NCBI GenBank assembly: GCA_002270565.1
Contig: NQMI01000027.1
Coordinates: forward strand, 266,988-330,987
Direction: 5' to 3'
DNA length: 64,000 bases
Origin: Stenocarpella maydis
Taxonomy: Eukaryota > Ascomycota > Sordariomycetes > Diaporthales > Diaporthaceae
A model generated the notes under the pieces. It was given only the letters and a program-made list of their open reading frames with translations, was not told the DNA's origin and ran no database searches. This document shows, piece by piece, positions 34,131 to 46,310 of this stretch. The translations under genes and the position numbers were made by a program. Each line of letters opens with the position of its first letter. The first letter of the stretch is position 1.

Positions 34131-35333
34131 TCAGGATGTTAACTGAGGGCAGGGCTGGTGCGACTTATCGTACATTTCTGCAGAGCCGTCCACACTGTTA
34201 TCTTGAAGCTCTCGTCGCACCTCAGCCAGTAGGATCTGAATTTCTTCTTGAGACCATCCCAGATAAGACAGGGGCCGAAGAGCAAGGGCCTCGACAGCCA
34301 TGAGAAAATTCTGTTTTAATAAAATCCCGAGATTCCGGTGGTGACGCCCCTTGGCCCAAGTACCAAGTGGCCACACAAATCGTTTTTCTTCAATATTGAC
34401 AAAGCCTCTTGCTGTCATGAGGTTCTTCATATTGCTGAAATCTGCGACGTTGATTCCCTGGCTTCGTGCGCCCTGCACAATCAGGTCACAGTACCTTTTT
34501 ATCGCGCTCCTGTTGGAGGCTTCACCATGGAACAGCGGCCTGTGGTTGAACTCCTGCATTTCGAGCCAACCCCCTGGCTCCAATGCCTGGTAGGCTTCAC
34601 TGACGAACACTGCATAGTTTCTCCAGCAGAGGACCGATGCCCGGGCATGGATGAGGTCAAATTTGTTCCGGTAGTTCCACTGGTCCTCAGCGTCGTCCAC
34701 TTCGAATCTTGCTCCCATCCGTCAGAATGCGTAAGTTCCTTGGTTCTTTTTCTCGACGCCTAAATGAACGTACCGGCAGTTGACAGGAACGTATTGCGGT
34801 TGTATCGGGCTGAGATCCGTGCCCAGCACGTCGCACATCGGAAATGCGTCGGCAAAGTCTATCGCCCAGTTCCCGGTTCCTGTCATCAAGTCCAGGCACC
34901 TCCTCGGGTTCTCGCGTACTGGTGCAAGAAACAGCTTCCCATGTGTTGTCTCCAGGTACAGCAGATGCTGCAGGTCCATTCTCTCCTGTTCTCTAACATC
35001 ATTTGGAAGTAAATATTCTAGGAGATGGTTTGGTCAGCAGCTGCATGTGACTCGGGAATAAGCAACCCTACTTGAAGCCTTATAACTATGGTATGTCCTA
35101 CCATTCTCCTCGATGAATGCGAAAAACTCGTCTGGCGCTGTCATTGTAGACAAAATATCCGTCTCGATTGCCGAATCGGCAACGCTGTCCGAATCAGAAT
35201 CATGCTCCTGTTCGTCTTCATGCACAGCCTGGGCTGTTGAGCCCTCGGCCGCAGCTTCTCCGCTGGTGCTTCCTGCAGCTGGTGTAGCTCTAGTTGTCGA
35301 ATCTCCGGGATGCCGGTTGCTCATTGTAAGCAA
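34131..35333 (-). CDS. LaeA-like S-adenosylmethionine-dependent methyltransferase
   Basis: Three exons (35333-35072, 35017-34774, 34707-34131) give 360 residues, with introns of 54 and 66 nt. The Ser/Glu/Asp-rich N-terminus is followed by the block typical of fungal TAM-domain methyltransferases: ENGRTYHSYK, KYLLPNDVREQERMDLQHLL, HGKLFLAPV, the SAM-binding motif I CLDLMTGTGNWAIDFAD, VLGTDLSPIQP, then FEVDDAEDQWNY, FDLIHAR and ALEPGGWLEMQEF. This family includes the global regulator LaeA, but most members in a genome are paralogues of unknown substrate. A nearby in-frame Met at 35324 is an alternative start. No polyketide, NRPS or terpene gene adjoins it, so a cluster role is not supported. 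Confidence 0.9.
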
Positions 35334-36434
35334 AGGAGAGAAGAACCTGGGAGGCTACATTGATGGGCAAGTCGAATCCGCAGCCTCCTTTGAGCTCTAC
35401 CAAACTTGAGGGCTAGCAGGTGACGGTCTAGTTGTTACGACCTGGCTGAGGTGATGTAGGTGAATCTTTGCCAACGTGGGAATCAAAACGACAGACATAG
35501 CAAGAAATCCTCAAGTGGGCCCGCCCCTTTCCTAGCTCTAATTGGCTTGGACCCGGCCCGGAGATCTGTTGGTTCTCCGCTCCAAGTTATATCCGACGGT
35601 TTAATACATGTGCCAATGCGAGCACAGGCGTATAGAGGCCCCCAGATCCTGAGGCCCCGGTGACACTCAAGAACGTGGCATCTGACAAGGATGGATGATG
35701 GACAGTTAGTTGTAAGTTACCTTCAAAATGGAGGTTGGGCAATCCGGCAGTCGACGATCGTCATCATTGAAAACTTATGTCCGGACAAACCCGTTGACGC
35801 GCAACTTCTGCCAATACCACCCCCTCCAGGATCCCAAACGTTAAGAAATGTGGACTTCTCCACTCAAAGTCGCTTTCGCTAATACGTTGGGGCAAAGTGT
35901 GGCCTGGTGCGTTCAGAACTGCCAATAGGAAAAGTACAACACAATTTAACGTTCGGGACCCCAATAGAGGTACATAGGTCTACGATAAGCCATTACGGCC
36001 TGGCCACGCTCGGTTTTCAAGCACGCCACCGTCGCACGGCGCCGACTGCTCCCCCATAACTGTCATGTGGTGAAGACGGTTGAAAGATTTGCTGGTGCTG
36101 CACAGCCATAACACATCTAACAGAGCCAGATTACAGTATCAGCTTGCTCCGTTCAAACATGAAGCCAAAAAGCCTGATGTTTTGTGGAATCTATGACAAC
36201 TGTTTTTCACAGCCTTGTTGGTTGGAAACTGTAATAAACTCTATCTTGCTCATGCAACGGGCAACTAAGTTCCTGGGTTTAGAACACGTGGTATCGAGTC
36301 CAAAGAAATTACCATAATGCACCGATGGAACCACGCCGGCGCAGCGCAACCAATTATCGGGCCTTACCTCGGTGGTGTCCAGATGTACGACTCGTGCATG
36401 TTGAGCATTCGAGCCTCCCAATAACTTGAATCCA
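35334..36434. other. Intergenic: methyltransferase promoter and GH5 3' flank
   Basis: About 1.1 kb. The side next to 35333 should hold the methyltransferase promoter, and the side next to 36435 the GH5 3' UTR. No gene was found. Confidence 0.45.
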
Positions 36435-38131
36435 CTAAAATAAACTTCCAAGCATGCAAACCCCCGATGTTAATAATACCATCTGCAATACACTCGCCCG
36501 ACTGTTCGAAGCCGCTGACTCAGAGCCCGGAGCACTTGTCGTGCTGTCCGTCCCATCGGGGGCCCGGGGCGCCGAAGAGTTGACAGCTGACAGCGTCGTC
36601 GTGATCTCGAGCGGCGCGGAAACTTCTTAGCTTCAGGAAATCTGAAGGAGAGTGTTACTCACCAGGGGCCTCAGGCCGCCGTTGACAAATTCTGGCGACC
36701 TCCAATCAGACCAGTCGTGATTCAGCAAGCCCCACGACTCGTCCGAGTCCTGATTCCCCTGTCTAACATAATAGCTGCCTGCTATCACCCAGATCATCCA
36801 TCCCTGGCCCCGCACCTGGTCCCTGAGGAAAGCTTGCACGCACTGAGCATACGTATCTTTCTGCCACGTCGTAGCATCGTTGGTGAAGCCGAACTCGGTC
36901 ATCACCACGGGAAACTTGTTTGTCGCGTTAACTCTTACCGCGGAGTATCCGGCGTCGAAAAGATTCACGTTATAGAGGGGGCAGTTGTCTACTTTTAAGA
37001 CGATGTCGTAGCTGTGCAGCTCTAGCACTAGCTTGTTCTCATACCCCGTGAAATCGGACCTGCTGAACGTCTGGTTACTCGGCTCAAAGTCTTCCCCGTT
37101 GACGACGGCAGACAGGTCAACACCGCCGTTGATTCCGGAAAGGAATATAAGAACGTCTGGATTAGCAGAGTTAATGGCTTTTGAGCCCTTCTTTACCTGG
37201 TCGTACCAAACTTCCCATGTGTAATTCTCCACAGTAGGCGGTTTAGGCGAAGACCAGGGAGGGCGCAACTCATTGTACAGAGACATGGACATCAAGTTAG
37301 GCCAGTGTTTACCCTGTGTATCGTTTAGTGGTCCGCCCTGCTTGGAGGGGGGAAGGAACGACATACATGCTCCGCCATATAGGCAAGACCTCTGGTCCAA
37401 TTTGTAGGAGAGAAGAAGGTGTCTCCCCACCATGCATTTCCATCGAACGGGGTACAGCACCATGAAGCTCTGGAAATGTGGTTGTCCAGGTGGACATAGA
37501 TTTCCTGCTTGGCGCATTCTTCCGCGATGGCGTCATAGACTTGCAGTCTTGTCGTGTTTGTGTCGAATGACGGGTTCTTGGCTGTGACGCTGTTGAAGAT
37601 ATCGGTGCCGTTCTCCTGGCCTAGCGCGTCGATGAACGACTGCTCGATTGAGATGTCGGTCATGTTGTTCATGTAGACTATTCACGAGTCAACAACCTGC
37701 TACAGCCTTAAGTTTGGAACGTTGTAACTAAGGCTCAATGATCGGAGAATCATGGTAGGGGAAGATTCGCACTGACTCTGATCGATCAACTCAGTAGCAT
37801 ATGTCAGTCGTATTGAGTTCATGCCTAAGCTCTTGATCTTGGTCACGATACTCTCGATCGACTGATACTGCAAGCCCTCCGGGACCATCGTCTCGGCGGC
37901 TCCTGGCCACTGCATCAATTAAGTCAGCAAGAATACAATATGAGCCTCGTGCGTAGCCTGCCGTCAAGACGTGAAACGACTTACATTCACACCAGCGTAC
38001 GTGACGCGATTTCCACGTGCGTCGAGAATCGAGGATCCCTCCGTGACAAACGGTCCATTGGGCCATGACTGGGCCGCTGGTATGGCGCACAAGGCGGCAG
38101 CTACCAGCTGCCTGACACTTTGCGGTGGCAT
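36435..38131 (-). CDS. GH5-family glycoside hydrolase with predicted GPI anchor
   Basis: A secreted, cellulase-like retaining glycosidase. Five exons (38131-37985, 37909-37777, 37677-37367, 37313-36663, 36605-36435) give 470 residues, and all junction phases close. There is a signal peptide (about 1-22), then SWPNGPFVTEGSSILDARGNRVTYAGVNW, HLDNHISRASWCC, the acid/base glutamate E212 in SLYNELRP and the nucleophile E337 in VVMTEFGF. The fifth exon is new here. The frame otherwise runs into a stop at 36633, but a GTGAGT donor at 36662 and a GAG acceptor ending at 36606 (57-nt intron) add a Ser/Thr-rich stalk (about residues 415-450) and a hydrophobic end (VLQMVLLTSGVCMLGSLF), a GPI-attachment signal. 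The substrate (beta-1,4- or beta-1,6-glucan, or other) is not determined. Confidence 0.88.
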
Positions 38132-39347
38132 GGTGGATTTGAGAAGTGAAGACCGATTGATAATGGAGATTCAGACAATGCGTAGAAAGTCTTGTTTTTT
38201 TTTAGTGGTGACCCCAACCTTTAAATATTGGAGCGGCCTGCGGGGAACCTTGACGCGCACTGACTTAACAACCTGCGCGAACACGTCTCGCTAGTTATGG
38301 TCGCCCCAGAAAGTGCGAGGCGGGAGGAACCTTGAAGTATTGAACCCTCGTGACTGGCCGGTATTGATGCTTGACCAACAGTAAGCAAGCTAGACTTTGC
38401 TCGATAGAAAGATCAGACGAATGCCCAGACGACAAGAAATCAATATGCCCAGGTTGATCTCGCATGGTTTCCTTCCCGGATCTAGGAATACTTGCGAAAC
38501 AATCGAGTAATCAGTCCGCACGGTACGTCTGAGAAACTACCAAGATAAGGAATCCTTGCAGTATCAGAAAACAGTATTTTAAACTGTGTTTCAGCTCCAG
38601 AGCTACTGAAGACCGATTTTCAGACCGATGCTACAGTAGAACTTACGGGATGGTACATGTGACAAATACGTGAAAATTGGTTGATATCATCAGCTTAGCG
38701 TCACAGTAGTTGGTGAAGTTAGGCGCATTTCTGAAAAACCGTTCAACAGGGGCCCTTAGTCTACAGTCTAATAGTCATTTGAAGGCTGTGTCTTGTCACA
38801 AGGCTGGGATGGTTTTGACAACTCAATCATCGCTTGGGCTGCTTTAAAGTGTCACGAGCGGTGACCAATGCGATATAGTTAGCCATGGACAGTGTCCCTA
38901 ACTACCTGCGTAGGTTCTTGTGCAGTATATGTAGTTGGCTGTGCCGTCACACAAAGCCTCCTGAATCCGATCAAAGCTCATATAGCGAACGTGCTCCGCT
39001 CTTCAAAATAGAGAAAGAGATCGCTTCCCAAACGTTCCAATGATTTCAATCACAGGACGCTTCTTAGAGAACAATATCAAGATTATAACAACTCCATAAG
39101 GATTAATTTTACTATTTTAGCTTCAACACAGACGGAAAAGTAAACCAATTTTCGTTAAACAGATTTCTACTAACAAGCAGCCAGCAATTCCTATAGTTCA
39201 TAACTTAAACACAGTATCAGTACAGATTAGGTTTAAATGAATTAACCCTTCACTAGCTGGTAAGCTTACAGGCGCGGCCCTGCTAGTACTGTACTGGCTT
39301 CGTAGCTGGCTGGTTTCGTTTTTTATCCGGTCACAATTCCATGAGGC

Positions 39348-39367
39348 AAAAAAAAAAAAAAAAAAAA
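39348..39367. repeat. A20 homopolymer
   Basis: Twenty consecutive A bases followed by five G. It could be the relic of a poly-A tail from a retroposed element, since it lies in gene-poor DNA, but no element body with reverse-transcriptase similarity or target-site duplication is visible, so this is only a suggestion. Confidence 0.6.
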
Positions 39368-40829
39368 GGGGGAGCGGCGGTCCCTTCCTACAGTCGTGAA
39401 CACTCACTGCTTTCGTAGTTGAGGTAATCTACGTTGTGCAAGCATCAAGTATGATGTCGTATTCCGCAAACTCTGTCGAATACTATAGTTTTGGAATGAA
39501 GGGCACCAGACTTTCAGTTGCAGCGGCAGAAAGTATCGTTGAAGTGGCAGGGATAGATGATAAAGCTCTTAAGTAGATAGGAACTGTGCTGCACTGGCAT
39601 GGCCGCAAATGCTACCTGCCAGGGCACAATACCTAGTAAGTGACAATCACATCGTATGTCGCATCTTCCAAGGTTGGAAGCCCTACAGGTATGTCTGCTA
39701 CTAGCTGCCATATAAACCATTTTGGAGCAATGTAGTTGTCCGTCAACCTTGTGCTTTTGTTTGGGGATACAAGATCTAGCATTTACTCAAGTGCTTTTCC
39801 GTTCCCACAAATGGGATTTAAGAATTCGAAATATCTGGCCACCCTTTAAAGAGTACATAGAAGTCGTTCGTTTACAGATGGCCTTAATATCGCCTTTACT
39901 TTCTGCGGAGTCTGCAACAGAAAATTCAGGGGCTGGCAACTCAGATATGATGCAACTACAAGTTCGAGCCGAGTAATCTGTATGCGTCGTCTCAAAATAG
40001 CATGCTTCCAGTTCGATCACATGCCTCCTTGTTGCAACTTCATTTGGAGATGCCCCGGTTGGGTAACACCAGGCGGGCCGACGCGGCGCCGCTCAGCGTG
40101 TCGTGCCTATGCACCCTTCCAAGGAGGGTGGGATTGAGGAGAGGACTTCAGAGAAAATTGACGTGCCATCGCATCGATGCGGATGCTGCCACCAACTCTC
40201 TGAGCACAATTTTCATGGCTTTGTATTTCTCAAATTGCGGCACATTTCAAACTTATCCATGGATACTACACTAGGGAGATCTGAAGACCAGCCGTCCATT
40301 GGAGAGTCGCAGTATGGTTATCCTTGTGCCTAGCCGACGGAATATCGGGTACAGTCTGAGAAGGTAGGGGCAAGTTTGCTACCATGTTAATACCCGTCCG
40401 CCCGTCCACTAGTCTTTGGGACCACGAAGCAGCCATAGATAAGAATGTTGCATGGAAGTCCGAAATAAGCTCAGATCAACATAATTTAGCTGTGATTGAA
40501 CTGACAGGCAAGAATATTTTGAAAGATAATGAAGGCCAGAATGCTACATTATCTAGAAGCAAGCAATACCAAGGAAACTATTAGGTAGTACAGAGGGGAA
40601 AGCTGCCACTGAATGTCCTGATCAAAGGAAATTTCGGAGCTAAGCCTGCTTGCAACGGTCGAAGTGACAAGATGGCGTTCCCGCCGGGGCAGCGTATCCG
40701 AGGAGGCGCACCGTGAGCAAGCTCGCGAGCAAGACGGCCAGAGTGGAGGGACAGAGAGAGTCTCTATCCCGTGCTCTGGTTGCTGAACGCAGTTCGCACA
40801 CCTAACCCTGGGAACGAACCGTATGTAAG

Positions 40830-41330
40830 ATGCATTTAAATTTAGCTCTATTTATAATAGTAAATTTAAGATGCTTAAGGAAAATGATTGTTTCATATTA
40901 ATACTTAATATAGGGAATTATTAACATTATTTAATATATTATTAAAATATAATTTAAAAGCTATTTAATATTTAAAAGTAATTACTTTTTAAGTTTATTT
41001 ACTATCATAAATAGAATTTAATGAAGTTTATAAAATATAATTTTAAAATAAATATCTAATTTAAGATAGCATTCTATGCTGCTATACTATAGGATAAGGA
41101 ACTAGAAAGCTAGAATTCTCCAGAATCCCTTTTAGAGAATTTAATATAAACTATATAACTAGCTGCGCCTTTATATAATTATTATATAATAAATAAATAA
41201 GTATAAAAATATTATTATAACAAAGATTAATGATTATTTATTTAACTTTAATAATATATAAATTTATATTTATTATGTTAAATTAATAAGCCTAATATAG
41301 TAGTGATATAATGTAGTTGAAATCAAGGAG
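40830..41330. repeat. AT-rich island with RIP-like composition
   Basis: About 500 nt composed almost wholly of A and T, with very many TpA steps and few CpA or TpG steps, in sharp contrast to the GC-balanced DNA on both sides. This is the expected footprint of repeat-induced point mutation (C to T in CpA) acting on a former repeat in a Pezizomycotina genome. No coding remnant survives. Confidence 0.75.
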
Positions 41331-42297
41331 TGGTTGGAATAGCGGCTACTCTCGTTATGGGCTTGCTTGGTGGCCGGGAAGAGTTCCGCAGTCCGATGCA
41401 TCCGACTCACGGTTAATAAAAATTAGGTTGCTCTTGGCACGTGGCGCAGAATCCGGTGTGGTATTTTTCAGCGCACAATGTTACCTGGGTAAATGAAAAG
41501 TTTGCGGTGTTCCGGCAGCATCCGAAGATTTTCCAGCCTCAGGGTGTCATTTATCACATTTCGTATCACAAAGCATCGCCCGACTTTGACTGCGGTGCAG
41601 TATTCAAGCAATAGATTTCCACGCGGGGTCAGCCCTCGGCATGGGTCAGCTACAGCTAAAACCATACGTGGGAATCGATCAGTTAGTGCCAAGTCGTGAT
41701 CCAGCTCTCGTTGCAGGTGGCCGCCCGAGACCCGAGCAGCCCAAGGACAGGAGCAAAGGGGAGCCTGTTGCTGCTCGCCCCGCGTTCCCGTGGCCAAGGC
41801 GCCAAGGGGTGAGATTCTTCCCAAAACAACATCAAGCACTCTTGTGGAAGCTTACCTAGGTATTCCCGCTCAGCGGCAACAGGCGACCTTTCTATCACGA
41901 GGGCGAGGCCGTGCGGCTGTCTAGCATCTACAATGATGGACAGGGGCGATTGCGAACGCCTAATACGACCCTGACAGCCCTTGGCTGCTATATGTAGTCT
42001 AGTCCACACGGTTACATACATCTAGTGCCCATCTTTCTCGGGGGAGCGCCTCCGTATGCCTTGATGCGGCTATGACCCCGGCCAACTAGCCCGGTGCCGC
42101 TCCAGGCCTTCACCTGGAGAGCCTCATCAGACTTGTTATGCTTCATTCTTATCTTGTCCCAGAATGCGTACCTTCTCCGGTATAGCGCCCGTTGGAGAAG
42201 TGGCATGCCCACTTCGACGTCCTATCAGGGCCTCGGCTTCCTGCGTGAACTTTTGTGGGCTGAATGAACCTCCAAGCTGAGAATCTAGACAGCTCCT

Positions 42298-42303
42298 CCC
42301 CGG
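42298..42303. promoter_or_regulatory. Candidate CreA/Cre1 site (CCCCGG)
   Basis: Matches the carbon-catabolite repressor consensus 5'-SYGGRG-3' on the minus strand, about 450 nt upstream of the cellobiohydrolase start codon. The motif is short and common, so this is suggestive only. Confidence 0.3.
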
Positions 42304-42502
42304 CGCGTCGAGCCCCTATCATCGGGGTGCTTGTGCGATAAGAAGAAAGCCTATGAGCCATGAGCCGCGCAGCAATGGCCAGACCTACTCCATGTGACCG
42401 TCGAGGAGACGCTAGCTTCCTTGGTTGACCACATTCCACGGCCCGTGAACCGTCATTACCTTTCGCTGACTAGTGATGAAGGGTCACGATGATCCAGCCC
42501 CC

Positions 42503-42508
42503 GTGGGG
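42503..42508 (+). promoter_or_regulatory. Candidate CreA/Cre1 site (GTGGGG)
   Basis: Matches the carbon-catabolite repressor consensus SYGGRG about 245 nt upstream of the cellobiohydrolase start. GH7 cellobiohydrolase genes are classic targets of this repressor in other fungi. Binding here is an inference. Confidence 0.35.
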
Positions 42509-42649
42509 CTCCGCGCAAGGGTTCGAATGGCGTCGCGCTGAGCCACGGGCCGTGGTGGCTTCACGAAGGGGAGGGCATTGGCATCTTAGGCTATGTGATC
42601 CGGAACCTTACTCCGGTCCTCAACCTGAGGTCTTGTGTCGATAGAGCTC

Positions 42650-42657
42650 TATAAAAG
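42650..42657 (+). promoter_or_regulatory. TATA box of the cellobiohydrolase gene
   Basis: TATAAAAG lies 92 nt upstream of the start codon. The following 90 nt are CT-rich (cccgtccccgttcatcctcg style), like strongly expressed fungal cellulase genes. Confidence 0.75.
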
Positions 42658-42748
42658 AATGTTCGTCCAGCTTCGACATCTCCAACCCCTTTTCCTGCAA
42701 GCTTCGGCCTCTACATCCCGTCCCCGTTCATCCTCGAACTCCACGACT

Positions 42749-44608
42749 ATGTATCGCGAGCTTGCAGCTATCTCGGCCCTTGCAGCCACGGCCTCAGCCC
42801 AGGCAGCGTGCAGCCTGACGGCTGAGACTCATCCTCCCCTGACCTGGGCCAAGTGCGCATCTGGTGGTTCCTGCACGAGTGTAACCGGTTCCGTGACGAT
42901 CGACGCCAACTGGCGATGGCTGCACGACACTGCTGGCTACACCAACTGCTACACTGGCAATCAATGGAACACATCCATTTGTTCGACCAACGAGGCTTGC
43001 GCGGCGAACTGCTGTGTGGATGGCTCAGACTACAGCGGCACCTACGGCATCACCACATCCGGCAATGCCCTGAACCTGAAGTTCGTCACCACGGGGGGGT
43101 CCAACACCAACGTCGGTTCTCGGACCTATCTCATGGAATCGGACACCAAGTACCAGATGTTCACTCTGCTCGGAAACGAGTTCACCTTTGACGTTGACGT
43201 GAGCAACCTGCCTTGCGGCTTGAACGGGGCCCTCTACTTCGTGTCCATGGATCAGGATGGCGGTGCCTCAAAGTACCCTTCCAACAAGGCCGGAGCTAAA
43301 TACGGCACTGGCTACTGTGGGTCCCCAGAATGTATCACCTCAGGACCCGTAGCAGGTAGTTAACATGTTACTAGGTGACTCGCAGTGCCCTCGTGACTTG
43401 AAGTTTATCAACGGCGAGGTAAGCTCACACTGGGCACGCTCGGGATCCAGCACGGAGTCGAGATTTTCTAACTCGGATACAGGCCAATGTTGAAGGCTGG
43501 AGTGCATCCACAAACGACGCCAGCGCCGGTCACGGCACCTACGGGTCCTGCTGCTCCGAGATGGATATCTGGGAGGCCAACTCGATCAGCACTGCGTACA
43601 CTCCTCACCCTTGCGGCACCGTCGGCCAGGAGCGCTGCGAGGGCGAGAACTGTGGAGGCACATATGCTGCAGACAGATATGCCGGAACCTGTGACCCCGA
43701 CGGGTGCGACTTCAACTCGTACCGCCAGGGGAACACGACCTTCTACGTACGTCCACTTATTGAGCCTCCTGGATACACAGTGTCAGCGCCGATCCGTGGC
43801 TAACCACCAAGAACCCACAGGGCCCTGGCTCAGGATTCACCCTCGACACCACCAAGAAGCTCACTGTGGTTACCCAGTTCCTCAAGGGCAGTGATGGCAA
43901 CCTGGGCGAGATCAAGCGATTCTACGTCCAGAACGGCAAGGTCTTCGAGAACACTCAGTCAAACGTCGCCGGCAACCCCGGCAACTCTATTACCGCCGAG
44001 TACTGCAGCGCTCAGAAGACAGCTTTTGGTGATGTCAACATCTTCGACCAGAGGGGAGGCCTCGCCCAGATGGGCAAGGCCGTTGCCGCCCCCATGGTGC
44101 TCGTTCTGTCCGTCTGGGACGACGTGAGTCCTCCACCTCCATGACCCGCTGGGTCTCTGATAGACAAGCGCTAACTCCAGCTCAGCATTCGTCAAACATG
44201 CTCTGGCTCGACTCGACTTTCCCCGCCGACAAGGCCGGTTCCCCAGGCGCAGCCCGTGGCTCGTGTCCAACCACCTCGGGCGTGCCAGCCGAGATCGAAA
44301 AGTCTGCCCCCAACTCGAACGTGATATTCTCAAACATCAAGTTCGGCCCCATCGGCTCGACCTTCAATGCCCCTCCTAGCGGTGGCAACCCGGGCTCCTC
44401 ATCTTCCGTCTTGCCTGGTACGAGCACCATCACCACCTCCACCAGGTCCTCAACCGCCACGTCCTCGAGCCCGACCACCTCTGCGCCTGGCACAAACTGC
44501 CAGTCAAAGTGGGGCCAGTGCGGTGGCCGAGGCTGGACGGGGGCTACCTGCTGTGCTTCCGGAAGCACTTGCCAGATCAGCAACGAGTACTACTCACAGT
44601 GCCTGTAA
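42749..44608 (+). CDS. cbh1: GH7 cellobiohydrolase I with C-terminal CBM1
   Basis: A secreted exo-cellulase that releases cellobiose processively from the reducing ends of cellulose. Five exons (42749-43316, 43375-43418, 43483-43746, 43821-44123, 44186-44608) give 533 residues. The introns of 58, 64, 74 and 62 nt have good branch sites. It has a signal peptide (about 1-18, ASAQA), a mature start [17 protein letters not shown], and the catalytic motif EMDIWEAN, whose first Glu is the nucleophile and last Glu the acid/base. The length and loops are of cellobiohydrolase type. A Ser/Thr/Pro linker follows, then a 36-residue CBM1 with [18 protein letters not shown] and the terminal YYSQCL. An upstream in-frame Met at 42635 is rejected because it would precede the signal peptide. 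Confidence 0.96.
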
Positions 44609-45106
44609 ACTTCGTACCCGGGGTGGGAGATTTCTGCGAAAGGTCAGATCCACGTTCCATTCTTTCGTACATACGAGATTTGATAGAGGTAGATCCGGTC
44701 ATTCGGGCCGTGTTCGCAATTGGAAGTATGCCACAGGAGACGCCAGCGACGGAGAGACAGAAATCGGTCCTTTGAAAATAGCTAGGCCCCGGTGTATATA
44801 GGCCTTACGATCCTGGTAGATATTATAATCCATTGCTGTCAATGCTCACATCTATAAACATACATCTACCTTTATTTCTTTCCGCGTGTCAAGGTGACCA
44901 CATTCGAGGATTGTCTCAAGGCCAGCACCTGATGAGGCAGACTTGATCATCTCCCATATTTCAGGCGCCCGCTATAACAGCTTGAAGTAGCATCCTAAAA
45001 ACAAACAGACCGACACTCTCCAGAGAGACCAAATTCTGATCAAGACTCCTAAAAAGAGGCAAAACAACGAACCAGATACGTTGAATGGGCAACCTTCTCC
45101 CCGACC
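44609..45106. other. Convergent 3' flanks
   Basis: This 498-nt spacer lies between the stop codons of the cellobiohydrolase and the dioxygenase genes. It holds both 3' UTRs. Nothing else is visible. Confidence 0.5.
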
Positions 45107-46241
45107 TTATTTCTCCTGGCCAAAGTCATAGCTGTTACCAAATCCCCTTTGCAAGTAAGAGGCCAATACCTGTTCATTCTCCACCCAATCCACTGGGATT
45201 TCCAGCTGCGGCTCCAACTCATCCAAGAGCTCTTTGATGTCGTCCCCAAACTGCAGCCTCATCGGGTTACGGTACCAAGGCGCAAAGTGAATCATAGCAA
45301 GCATGACCCTCACCTCGTCGCTTGTATTGGGCATCCCAGCATGCCAGAGCCTCAAATCTCTCAATACCATACCCCCCCTCTTGACACTAGGCTGTGATGG
45401 GCCCCTCTTACCACGCCTCTGAGCCAGAATATCTTCTTTGATGCGCCCGCTCGCCCGCTCACCATGCTTGCCCTCCTGGGCCGTGGCATCGGCGGCATGC
45501 GTGCCGAGCCAAAGCTCAGTCGAGCCGTTCTCAGGGGTCATGCTCACGAGAGGGATATTGATGACCAACGCGAAGGGGTGGGAGGGGTGGTCAAAGTCGG
45601 CATCTGAGTGTACGGGCTGCCGCTGGGGCGCGGCGCCTGGAAGTGGTGGCATAGCGGAGTTTGCGGAGCAAAAGGTCCACTTTGGGCGAGGGCCCAGGAC
45701 AGTCGATGTGATTTGGGTTGCTATCGGGTCTGTTGGCTTTATCAGCGTGAATGCCTCAATAACCGCGGAGTAAAGTAGACCGACTTGTGAAGATGGATTT
45801 GTAGAAATACTCAGCCACAGGCGGGGGGTCTTGTTGCAAGTTGCCCTGGTTGTAGTTGAAAGGGCCCTTCTCGCCCAGGGATTGTAGGTATCGAGCGTCC
45901 CTCACCATTTTCTCGTTGAGGGCATCCAAGTCCGCGTGCGGCACAACATCCTCAATGACTACAAGCCCATCGGCGTGCAGACTTCGAACAGCGAGCTCAA
46001 GGTTGCGTGGCCCGAGGAACTTGCTGCGCACCTCGGCCTCTGAGGGGCGGATGACGGATGGATGAGTTGGTTGCGTTTGGCGTGTAAGTGATGTCAAACT
46101 CCTGCATGCGGAGCTCAGATGGAAAGCTACCACGCGCCGGCGGAACAGCATGTTTGAGGCTTGGATGCCTGGGCTCATAATTGCTACCTCAGAAAGCATC
46201 ATTGATGCAGGCAAACCTGATGAAAATCCATCTTTCCTCAT
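45107..46241 (-). CDS. Phytanoyl-CoA dioxygenase (PhyH)-family oxygenase
   Basis: An Fe(II)/2-oxoglutarate-dependent oxygenase of the PhyH family. Two exons (46241-45785, 45729-45107) joined at TTCACA-A/AC-CCG give 359 residues, with a 55-nt intron. Visible motifs are the iron-binding H-x-D in PVHSDADFDHP, the distal His in LRLWHAGMPN, the Arg-rich 2-oxoglutarate region after it, and the conserved blocks DGLVVIEDVVPHADLDALNEKM and LGPRPKWTFCSANSAMPPLPG. The family spans fatty-acid oxidation and secondary-metabolite oxidation, and the substrate cannot be deduced. The N-terminus is uncertain. Conservation begins near HPSVIRPSEAEV, so the true start may be one of the later Met codons at 46178 or 46151. 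A pair of CCG-N4-CGG palindromes lies just upstream. Confidence 0.88.
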
Positions 46242-46310
46242 ATAGGGTATTTATGTATATATGTACTTGGAGCCACTGGCAGTAATAGGTTTGGCGAAGG
46301 CACCCCATTC

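Larger units (their letters stand above)
38132..42748. other. 4.6-kb gene-poor region with RIP-like DNA
   Basis: No protein gene is recognisable. The left end holds the GH5 promoter and the right end the cellobiohydrolase promoter. In between are AT-richer sequence, a 20-A homopolymer at about 39348-39367, and a strongly AT-rich island at 40830-41330. Scattered open frames under 125 codons show no family resemblance. This looks like a decayed repeat tract inside an accessory region. Confidence 0.55.

Noticed and set aside
34131..38131. Secondary-metabolite gene cluster around the LaeA-like methyltransferase
   Set aside because: No backbone enzyme (PKS, NRPS, terpene synthase, DMATS) is present in the window, and LaeA-like paralogues are numerous in fungal genomes.
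42510..42540. Second tRNA suggested by a GGGTTCGAAT B-box-like sequence
   Set aside because: No flanking T-stem, acceptor stem or A box can be folded around it.
42635..42748. Upstream in-frame Met for the cellobiohydrolase
   Set aside because: It lies upstream of the expected transcription start relative to the TATA box at 42650 and would bury the signal peptide.
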